From positions 1,860,001-1,924,000 of the forward strand of contig NC_083513.1 of the NCBI RefSeq assembly GCF_032362555.1: a stretch of 64,000 nucleotides of DNA, read 5' to 3'. The notes below the pieces were generated by a model. That model saw nothing but the letters and a program-made list of their open reading frames with translations. It was not told where the DNA came from and made no database searches. The position numbers and the translations under genes are program-made. This document shows, piece by piece, positions 55,459 to 64,000 of the stretch. Origin of the DNA: Amyelois transitella (lineage: Eukaryota; Arthropoda; Insecta; Lepidoptera; Pyralidae). Position 1 is the stretch's first letter. The number at the start of each line of letters is the position of its first letter.

Positions 55459-58400
55459 ATGGCTAAAGCAGAATCTGCTACTAATATGGATTGTTTAAAC
55501 ATCGAATTTATGCGATCTCTTGTAAAACAGTACTCAGAATTGGTAAGTTAAATATGTGAACAACTACCATTTACCAATACTTGTCAATTTACAAGCTTAA
55601 TATAACCTGTATATTCATTGTCTAGGGACAGTGGACAAGTGCATTTTTCTGGGCTGATGCTGCAGCTGCAGCCGGTAGCGGCAATGGCCAGGCTAGTGGA
55701 GACGATATCTGGCTCTTGGCCAGTGCCATGTTGGCTCGGGGGGAGCTTCATAGAGCTGCACATGCAGTCACTACAAGAGGCCTACACAAGTATGTTTTTA
55801 GAAGCATGTACTGTACTCTGTTGCTGTATTCTGTTATTTAATTTTGTAAGAAAATGTAGGCATTTATCAATTAATATCTTCACTCCGAAAAAAACATAAA
55901 AGGTACTTTGTTTAAAATTTGTTATGAAAAATGACTGAAATATTAACTACAGTCTGCTTTATTCTGAAAACTCGTATTTTTTTTCTATTTTGCGCTGGCC
56001 AAACGTCACATGGTGTACAACCATTTAATACTGAATCAAATGTTGCAGGAGGCACTTATTGTGCCTTGGAGTGGTGATGAGAGCGTTCCTGACTGCAAAA
56101 GAACCAGCGACTGCCCTTAGCATGTTTGATGAGTGTGATCCAGCATTATTGGAGCCTCGGAACACTGACCAGACACATAATGTAAGTAATTATTAAAATT
56201 ATCAAAAAGTAAAATTTTGATATTTTTGTATGTAGGTTATTTTATTTTCATGTTATGTATATCACCAAGGCTTTCCATGAATTTGACAAAAATAATGAAA
56301 AAGATTTTTTGTCATAAAATATTACCCTTTGCTGCCTTTCATTAGGCTATTTTTTATGGCACAGTGTGTTTGACCTCAATCTAAGTAAGATGAGGCCCAA
56401 GGTGTTTCATGCAAGCTAAAATAATGCCTATTCTCTTGCCTTGAAAGTCCTCAAGTTGTTTACAACGGAGAAGAGAATGTGGAGTGAGTGCCTTTTACAT
56501 TGACTAAACAAATTGATAAAACAAAAGAAAAATTGTTTATTTGGTACATACACTGAAGATTAAAAAAACATATTAAAATAAATAACAAAATATCTACCAA
56601 AATGTGTGTTGTTTACAGAGAGCGCTTGCAGGGGTATTAGTGTGGCAAGCAAAAGCTCTGTCAAGTTTAGAGAGGAGGGAAGCGGCTGCGGAAGCCCTGA
56701 CCTCCGCTCTAAGGGCGGACTGCGCTTGCTATGAAGCCCTAGATTTGTTGCTAGATCAACATGCGCTTACTTCAAAACAAGGTACTTGATATTTTGTCTT
56801 GAAAACAATGTAAAGTTTATTGTTTGTTTATAAGAACTTTGGAAATACAGAACTAAATATACATTAAAAAGGTATATTATAATATGCAGGTGTTATAAGA
56901 AATGTACTTAGGGCAATTTGCCTGTGGCGTAGTAAATGATATAGCTAACATTTCACCTGCATCTCAATAAGTTGTTTCAGTTGAGATATATAAGAAGAAG
57001 CAATGAAGACAGTGGTAAATATGTATGATATGGATGGATGGGATAAGACCCACGTGTGCAAAGCACATTGGATTAGCAAGAAAATTAAAAAGAAATATGA
57101 GAACTAAATAACTACTTAACTGTGCCTATGACAAACTGAAAAAAAAAACGTCAAATTTTTAAACTCTAAAGCTCGTTGTCCATCGACGCTGATCGAAGTG
57201 GCGACAGCGAAGCGAGTTAAATATTGACCAATACTAATGCCTTAAATCTCAGTTTTAAAATCAAACCAGAATTATAAACTTATCTAAAATTCTCAATCTC
57301 TTTTTTTAGAATTGGAACTAATAGAATCACTGCCGATCAGCCAGCAGCTTAGCTCAGCGGAAGGTATATTAGTTCGGATGGCCTACTACGAGCGGTTGCA
57401 GCGGTACGTGCCGCCCTCGCCTGCCGCTATACCGCCCACCATGGATTGTCCAGTAAGTTTAACATTTGTGAATTACCAAGTGTGGATAATATATAATTGA
57501 ACAACAATAACTACATTCACTGGGAAGAATTGAGAGAGAGAGAGAGACAGATTAAACGTACATTAAAATCACGCCTCTTTCCCGGAGGGGTAGGCAGAGA
57601 CTACCTCTTTCCACTTGACACGATCTCTGCATACTTTCTTCGCTTCATCCACATACATAACTCTCTTCATGCAAGCTCGCCGGTTTCGGGTGCTCTTGAC
57701 CTGACCCTTTACCAGGACGTCCTTAATTTGATCAAGATACGTTCGTCTAGGACTTCCCACTCCGACCTTTCCCTCCACTCTTCTTGTATATCTGCTTAGT
57801 CAACCTACTTACATTCATCCTTTCCACATGACCAAACCATCTTAATATACCCTTTTCTATTAGACAAATAAAGTTAATTAATTTATTATAAATTAAAAAA
57901 ACATAACAATTAATTAATGTAAATTGTGTCCGTTCGTTCGCCCCAGATGGCGCAAGAAGTAGAAGCGGTCCGAGCCCGCACGGCGGAGGCGGCGGCGTGC
58001 CGCGCGCGGCGGCTGTGCGGCGCGGCGCGCTGGCGGCCGGCGCTGGCCGCGCTGCCGGAGCCCTGGGCCTGCGTGGCGGTCCGCGCCGCCTGCCTCGTGG
58101 AGCTCAGGAAGACCGCCGACCTGTTCGCCTTCGCCCACACCTTGGTGGACGCCTACCCGCAGGAGTGGACGTCGTGGTTCGCGGTCGGATGTTACTATTA
58201 TCTGATTGGTGAGTTATCATGACCAAGGATCTTAATGATCCTTGGCTGTATGTTAGTACGAAGATACAGTAGAAGCTAGAAGAAGATTATGTGTTCGCAT
58301 CAGTCAGTCGTGAGGAAATACATTCTAGTTGTATTGAACCCTGGGCTTGCGTGGCTGTGATGGCCGCCTGTATTGTGGTATTTGAGAAGAGTGCCTAGCT

Positions 58401-61400
58401 GTACTCGTTTGCCCACACCCTGGTAGACGCCTACCCTTAGGAGGGTACTTAGTGGTTTGCAGTGAATTACTATCTAATTGGTGAGTAGCATTGATATATG
58501 GGTTAGGATCTAAAAACTCTTGGCTGTGCGTCAATGTAGTACCTGACCAAATTGCCTACCTATGGGAAGCAATGTTTATTAGAATAAAATAAAAAGTAAG
58601 GCTCTTGCCAAAGGAAGACCTTTTAAATGCCTCGAAAACAGAAAGAAACTATATTAAGCATGTCATTGTACCAAGTCGCGAGAAAAATACTAGTTTATAT
58701 AATTACTAACTGATGAAGCACAGCCCAAAGCCCAAATAGCCAAGATTTTAAATGTAGCGTGTCGGTTCCTTATGTTGTCTAGAATTCACTAAGAAAAGAC
58801 TTCCCGAAATTCCCACGGGAATGGCATTCACCGGACGCGGATAAACACCACTGATTTACATAATAGATTGATGTTGTTTCTCTGCAGGTAAAAGCGAGTT
58901 CTGTCGTCGCTACCTCAGCAAAGCCAAGTGCCTGGAGCCGGGCGCGGGCTGCGTGTGGCTGCTGTACGGCCACAGCTTCGCCCGGGAGAGTGAGCACGAC
59001 CAGGCAATGGCCGCCTACTTCAAGGTAGGGGTACATAAAGGTCATTCAGGTGCATGCCCGAGACGTTTCTCATACATATATACGTATGGTCACGTCTATA
59101 TCCCTTGCGGGGTAGACAGAGCCAACAGTCTTGAAAATACTGAATGGCCACATTCAGCTGTTTGGCTTAATGATAGAATTGAGATTCAAATAGTGGCAGG
59201 TTGCTAGCCCATCGCCTAAAAAAGAATCCCAAGTTTGTAGGCCTATCCCTTAGTCGCCTTTATCGACATCCATGGGAAAGAGATGGAGTGGTCCTATTCT
59301 TTTTTGTATTGGTGCCGGGAACCACACGGCACCGACTTTTCACATATAAAGTCTTAAAAACATATACCTACAAGGGGTTGCACTTAGAGAATGCTGGCGT
59401 AGTAGGTACAACTTGAATTTCCAATGAAACTGATACCCTGTAGCGGCCGTTCAGCCTCCACGGACAGACAGACACTTTGACTTGACATTTTAACTGAACA
59501 TAACTGACTGACAAGTTAATGAAAAAAAAGGACAATCGAATTTTGACTAAGACAGGACGCCTTGAACATCCGAAAATCTGGTTTTATTCTGACTGACCCA
59601 CCAGACCCTCGGCCCGTTCATACCCATTGACATATTTTCCCTATGTTGATGATCTTACGAATTTACCCTCACTTCACATGTCATGACGCGAGTTTAACGT
59701 TTTTTTTCCCATCGCTAAAAGTGTACAACGCCACAAATGAAGATTTTAAACCTTAAAAATACTCACTGGCGTGGAAGATAGATATTTAGAACGCAATATT
59801 TCTGTCCAAATCACGTAGAACAGACAGGCCGATGGAGCCAAAAGGTTTTAAAAAAGTTACCACGCACCGAGCAAGCGCAGTGTTGACAAGACGGTCTTGT
59901 CTTCGGACGAACGCAGAATGCTTTCATACTTCTACTTTGGTACCTTCACTACTACACATAAATTACACTTTTCTATGTTACGTACATTAGTTTCCATACC
60001 AACCGATGCTCGTACGGGTAAAGTTGGATATCGTGAGGAAACTTAACAATTTTACGTGTAGCGGGAGCGATGATTTGGCTCGACCACCACCAAAGGGAAA
60101 ATCTTCCGCCAGGCTAGGTGTTATGCCTGGGGAACCGCGGCTCTGACGATGTTGTGTCGGAAGTTGTATATATGCTCCAATCCGTGAAATCTTTGCTTGC
60201 GCGATTTACACTTTCTGCTGTTTTTGACTTATAGCGTCACGTGATTCTATTTTTGGGACTTGTGGCGACACCTATAAGCCGAAGTTCGAAGGTCCCTGGT
60301 GTCAGACAAACTTTAGGAGGATGACAATAAGATGAGGAGTGTTTCTGTCCTCAGGCCAGCCAATTGATGAGCGGCTGCCACCTACCCCCTCTCTATGTGG
60401 GTGTGGAGTGTTCCCTGCTTAACAACCCCAGCATGAGTGCCAAGTTCCTCGCCAGAGCAGCCGCTTTACATCATGGAGTTGACGTGAGTATTGTTAGGTT
60501 TTCAAGTAATAAGTTAATGTATGTAATGTAAATATATCTTAGTTTAATAAAAAATTAAATAAAAAAAAGTAATAAAATAATTATGAATAGAATAAAATAA
60601 AGCCTCGGAGAGATGAATTTTACTAAGAACTAGATTCTAGTGAAAAGCAGACTGAAGAGGCACTATTTGAGAATGCGTGCACCAATAAGGCCTCATCTTG
60701 CTTACCACCAGGCAGATTGCTTTCTATTTATTGGTGCTATGTTAATATAATTAAATTTTATTTTTATTTAATGAATAAATTTCCCAATATCTAAATTACG
60801 TATGCACGTGAGGGTCAGTGCGCAGTAACTGACCACACGTCATTCGTTCGTCGCTCTCATACAAAATCGCTGTCACATAACATTCACACTTATATATTGT
60901 GTCCCTACAGGCGACTAAGGGATAGGCTTATAAACTTGGGTTTCTTCTTTTAGGCGATGGGCTAGCAACCTATTTAAATGTCAATTCCATCATTAAGCTA
61001 TGTTCGCTCTGTCTACCCAAGGGATATAGACGTGATTATATGTTATACGTATGTATGCACAGTGCGCAGAGCCCCAAGCGGGCGAGGCGGAGGGCTCCAA
61101 GGGGCGCTGGGAGCGCGTGCTGGCGCTGGTGCACGAGCCGCACGTGGCGCACGAGGCGGGCGCGGCGGCCTTCGCGGCCGGCGACTTCAGGGCCGCCCGG
61201 GCTCTGCTGCTCAGGGCGCTCGACATCGCCAGGGGGAACAAGGATCTGGATGACGTGAGGATGTTATGAGATTTTAGTGAAATGTCATCGGGTGTGAAGC
61301 AAGGAGGATATTGTATAGTAGTTGGCGGCTGGAGACTTCAGGGGTCTGCTGCTCAGGGTGCTGGACATAGTCAGGGGGAACAAGGATCTGGATGTCGTGA

Positions 61401-63561
61401 GGATATTATGTGATTTTAGTGAAATGTCATCGGGTGTGAAACAAGGAGGATATTGTATAGTAGTTGGCGGCTGGAGACTTCAGGGCTCTGCTGCTCAGGG
61501 CGCTCGACATCGCCAGGGGCAACAAGGATCTGGATGACGTGAGGATGTTATGAGATTTTAGTGAAATGTCATCAGGTGTGAAGCAAGGAGGATATTGTAT
61601 AGTAGTTGGCGGCTGGAGACTTCAGGGCTCTGCTGCTCAGGGCGCTGGACATTGTCATAGGGAACAAGGATCTGGATGCCGTGAGGATGTTATGAGATTT
61701 TAGTGAAATGTCATCGGGTGTGTAACAAGGAGGATATTGTATAGTAGTTGGCGGCAGGAGACTTCAGGGCTCTGCTGCTCAGGGCGCTCGACATCGCCAG
61801 GGGGAACAAGGATCTGGATGACGTGAGGATGTTATGAGATTTTAGTGAAATGTCATGGATATATAGCGTCAGCGCTTTGAGCGAATCGGGTGTGAGCGAG
61901 AAAGATATTATAGTAGTTTGCGGCAGGAGACTTCGGGGATCTGTTGCTGAGATGGATGACGTGAAGATATTATTATATTGTTTTTAATCGTTTTCATAAA
62001 AGATGGTTGTCAGTTTGTTGTGTTTGTGTATGTGTCTTTGTATGTATGTATGTTTGTCCGCGATTATCTCGCGTTTCACTGAACCGATTTTCAGGAAAGT
62101 GTTTGTTACACACGAGAGAAAGTTTCAGAAATTTAATCGACTTCAAAAAAGCAGAATATCGATTCGAAGAGTCATTTTTGGTGGAGGGATAGCTCATTGT
62201 GTTTATCAAATTTAAAATTCCTTTACTAATGTATCTTTAGTGTGCACTTAAAAATGGCTTGTGTTTAAACGCCTACCAGAAATGCACCTATATTACTTCC
62301 AATAAATTCGAAGTGCCTGCCATAACGGATAAATGCTCACCAAATTGTGTATCACAAAATATTCTAGAAATAAAGCTATTTTGCTTTTTATTACATTCTA
62401 TAAAAATAAATACACACCTTTAAAGTCAATTTGAGTCCAAATTTTGTAAATTATCGCTAAGGAGATGTTACCAATATTTTATTTTATTACTTTCATTTTA
62501 GTTATCTATGCTGAGGGAAAAAATTACAGTCAACCGCAAATATTTTTTTCATACCAAATATAATATTGATTACACCAAACACAAGTTACATAATTAATGC
62601 ATTATGCATTTAATTATATATTTTTATGCAGTTACATAATTACTTTGTTGTCAATTATTGCAACAGATAATGACTAAGGTATACAATGAAACAAACCATT
62701 GGTAGATGAGGAAATAAAAAATCTAAATTAAAACAGAAATTTTATTAAAGTGTTCATAAGATTAATTTAAGAATAATCAATGGCACTTCAAAAGGAACAC
62801 AATAATTACAGTCTTATACAATCTTATCTTATAAGATTAATTTGTACTTAAAAATAATCAATGGCACTTTATATTTTACGTATATATTACGTTTATATTA
62901 CGTAATCTTAGCTTGACCATAATATATTTTGGATTTTGGTTACATAATTTGATTACAATAAAGCAAATTTGAACTGTACATTTTGGTATCAATGTTACTG
63001 TTTTAGTGAAACAATATTTGGTGAGCATTAATCCATTTTGGCAATCAAAAAGAATATTTGTACACAACGTACGATTATTCTGACGTGTGTATACTTATTT
63101 TGAAGCTTAATACGTTTTACTTTGGGAAACTAAGTATAGATTGATTTTAATTTATATGGAGTTAATTTATTTTACTGGGTACTAAAATTTGGAAAACAAA
63201 AGCTATTTTGGTGAGCCCTTAAATTGTTGTATAGCAAAAATAAAAGATGCAATTGCCATTGACTGAGCACCGCATGACCCCCAGCTGGACGCGCGCTGGG
63301 CGCCGACGCTGGACGCGCTGGGGCACGCGGCGCGCGCGCTGGGCCGGGCGGGCGAGGCGCTGTCGTGGCACTCGCGCGCGCTGGCGCTGCGGCCGGCGCG
63401 CGCGGCGTCGCTGGCGGCGGCCGCGCTGTGCCTGGCGCTGCTGGGCCGGCCGGCCGACGCGGCGCGCTCGGCGCACGCGGCGCTGGCGCGCGACCCCGAC
63501 GACGTGGTCGCGCACACGCTGCTGGACGCCATTCTGGACAAACTGGACGCTGCCGCCGCTG
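55459..63561 (+). CDS. Cdc16: CDC16/APC6, anaphase-promoting complex TPR subunit (3' end missing)
   Basis: CDC16 is a TPR scaffold of the APC/C ubiquitin ligase that triggers anaphase and mitotic exit. Ten exons join in phase: 55459-55542, 55626-55789, 56049-56181, 56619-56781, 57310-57452, 57947-58208, 58888-59024, 60355-60483, 61063-61254, 63285-63561, giving 561 aa up to the window edge, which the gene passes. Family marks: LVKQYSEL, SAFFWADAAA, the LHRAAHAVTTRGLHK TPR, CYEALDLLLDQHALT, ELIESLPIS, WTSWFAVGCYYYLIG, CRRYLSKAKCLEPG, YGHSFARESEHDQAMAAYFK, GCHLPPLYVGVE, and LDALGHAARALGRAGEALSWH. Exons 6, 9 and 10 are extremely GC-rich against AT-rich introns. A part of exon 6 is copied at 58331-58490 and of exon 9 at 61321-61975. 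Confidence 0.93.
56182..57309 (+). other. CDC16 introns 3 and 4
   Basis: AT-rich, apart from exon 4 (56619-56781). The first 45 bases of intron 3 are the part also found at 53070-53114 in the 4EHP intron. Nothing else is supported. Confidence 0.5.
57565..57863 (-). mobile_element. LINE 3' fragment, antisense, in CDC16 intron 5
   Basis: AAAATCACGCCTCTTTCCCG through CCACTTGACACGATCTCTGC and GACTTCCCACTCCGACC to ATACCCTTTTCTATT. It has the longest LINE 3' end after the main copy and the fused copy at 21090. It ends 84 bases before the exon 6 acceptor. Confidence 0.85.
58331..58490 (+). pseudogene. Decayed copy of the 3' part of CDC16 exon 6 with donor
   Basis: TTGAACCCTGGGCTTGCGTG corresponds to CGGAGCCCTGGGCCTGCGTG of exon 6, and the match continues to CTAATTGGTGAGTAG (exon: CTGATTGGTGAGTTA), including the donor GGTGAG. 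Stop codons are present (CCTAG, CCCTTAG). G and C have often become A and T. There is no acceptor. Confidence 0.9.
58491..58887 (+). other. Rest of CDC16 intron 6
   Basis: No repeat or coding sequence recognised. The GC content is moderate, and the normal acceptor TTTCTCTGCAG precedes exon 7. Confidence 0.5.
59071..59332 (-). mobile_element. SINE (GCCGTGTGG family), full antisense copy in CDC16 intron 7
   Basis: From CATACATATATACGTATGGT and CCCTTGCGGGGTAGACAGAG through GGTTGCTAGCCCATCGCC to GGTGCCGGGAACCACACGGC. One of the least diverged copies, useful as a reference for the family. Confidence 0.88.
59333..60354 (+). other. CDC16 intron 7 repeats
   Basis: Bases 60052-60172 match the repeat at 22566-22711 (CGGGAGCGATGATTTGGCTC, CTTCCGCCAGGCTAGGTGTT, CGATGTTGTGTCGGAAGTTG). 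The flanking 59440-60050 and 60173-60300 are probably parts of the same, unclassified element, since they have no coding potential and differ in composition from other introns. No terminal repeat was found. Confidence 0.5.
60909..61058 (+). mobile_element. SINE 3' part abutting the CDC16 exon 9 acceptor
   Basis: GGCGACTAAGGGATAGGCTT through GGGCTAGCAACCTATTTAAA to AAGGGATATAGACGTGATTA and an (ATGT)-type tail. The tail runs straight into the acceptor (TATGCACAG, exon from 61063), so the bases upstream of the splice site are SINE sequence. Confidence 0.8.
61180..61975 (+). repeat. 142-bp tandem array: CDC16 exon 9 3' part plus donor
   Basis: The true exon end (to 61254) is followed by units whose GTTGGCGGC word starts at 61321, 61463, 61605 and 61747, and by a decayed fifth unit near 61916. 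Each unit has about 67 bases of exon (9 bases shorter than the gene: GCCGCCCGG is missing), the donor GTGAGG and about 67 bases of intron. The period is not a multiple of 3. Open frames here are repeat artefacts. Confidence 0.93.
61976..63284 (+). other. CDC16 intron 9 remainder
   Basis: AT-rich. TGTGTTTGTGTATGTGTC and ATGTATGTATG at about 62017-62053 form a TG-rich microsatellite, followed by GTTTCACTGAACCGATTTTC, a block common in insect repeats. Two direct copies of TAAGATTAATTT and AATAATCAATGGCACTT lie at about 62758-62790 and 62832-62869. No exon is visible. Confidence 0.5.
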
Positions 63562-64000
63562 GTAACTTGTTTTCTTAATTGGATACAAGGTGTCACTTGT
63601 TGACGTCGCATCACTTAAATCTTATTGTAACTACTGACGCTTTCGAAGCGCATGTGTAGAAGAAGCGGCGGAACAAACTACACTGCAGCATTTTCATCGG
63701 ACGTCAATATAAAAATATAGATCTCTTAAATCTAAATCGTGGAAGAATGCACATTGTCTACATTAAGAAACATTAATACTACAGTACTAGTTATATACAT
63801 ACTATATAACACCTACTTCTCATAAGTTATGGTTGCTAGTTGAATATTGATGACAAAAGTACAAGACTAAGGAGAATCGTCTTTGTGGAATGAAAATGGT
63901 TCGTAAACTGTTAGGGCAATGTCACACTGGCGTATTACAAGCGTTTGGGCGGAACTGCTTACTGCCTGGCCTTCGCAACCATGCAAGGAATCTATTCCAC
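63562..64000 (+). other. Start of CDC16 intron 10 to the window edge
   Basis: The donor GTAACT is at 63562. The rest is AT-rich intron without a recognisable exon. The C-terminal part of CDC16 should lie beyond 64000. Confidence 0.5.

Noticed and set aside
61322-61537. A 71-codon frame in the CDC16 array
   Set aside because: It is made of array copies of exon 9 and intron; no acceptor supports its inclusion.
63172-63614. Long Arg/Ala-rich open frames on both strands
   Set aside because: They are shadows of GC-rich CDC16 exon 10. Only the frame from 63285 (LDARWAPTLDALG...) matches the TPR family and splices in phase.

Overview
The window looks like chromosomal DNA of an insect, most likely a moth or butterfly. 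Genes are split into many short exons. AT-rich introns surround strongly GC-rich coding exons. The non-coding DNA is packed with a 3'-truncated-copy LINE and a SINE that both end in (ATGT)n, a tRNA-derived SINE, and several short DNA transposons. The order-level assignment is an inference from repeat style and protein similarity; no marker in the window proves it.

Six protein-coding genes can be reconstructed exon by exon with consistent splice phases. From left to right they are: a perilipin/LSD-2-like lipid-droplet protein (+, 693-6012, 5' end outside or unrecognised); the AP-1 clathrin adaptor sigma subunit (-, 7778-16284), with two alternative last exons; the nonsense-mediated-decay factor SMG8 (+, 16622-31575, 14 exons, 813 aa); the cytoplasmic polyadenylation element binding protein CPEB1/orb (+, 35244-45745, 13 exons, 500 aa); the cap-binding translational repressor eIF4EHP/4E-HP (-, 49258-54661, 4 exons, 240 aa); and the APC/C subunit CDC16/APC6 (+, 55459-63561, 10 exons seen, 3' end outside). 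AP-1 sigma and SMG8 start head to head about 340 bp apart. 4EHP and CDC16 start head to head about 800 bp apart. Perilipin/AP-1 sigma and CPEB/4EHP converge. Three neighbouring genes (SMG8, CPEB, 4EHP) act on mRNA fate.

The most unusual signal is a set of partial exon duplications. In at least six places the 3' part of an exon, with its splice donor and the start of the next intron, has been copied into the following intron. Four of these are single decayed copies (perilipin, SMG8 exons 4 and 10, CDC16 exon 6). Two are tandem arrays (SMG8 exon 11, 160-bp period, six copies; CDC16 exon 9, 142-bp period, about five copies). A seventh event is chimeric: an intron of 4EHP holds a fragment of CDC16 exon 3 with its donor, fused to a second copy of the 4EHP exon 2 acceptor region. 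Several near-perfect palindromes occur in the same introns. Together these point to repeated replication template switching.

The mobile-element layer includes one cleanly inserted, 5'-truncated RTE-like LINE with a 12-bp target-site duplication (24046-26021). It also includes an abundant SINE whose 3' end resembles that of the LINE, and a truncated pogo/Tigger-type transposase ORF (51658-52659) preceded by eight copies of a 13-bp motif. Four inverted-repeat elements complete the picture. SINE 3' ends lie unusually often just upstream of splice acceptors.
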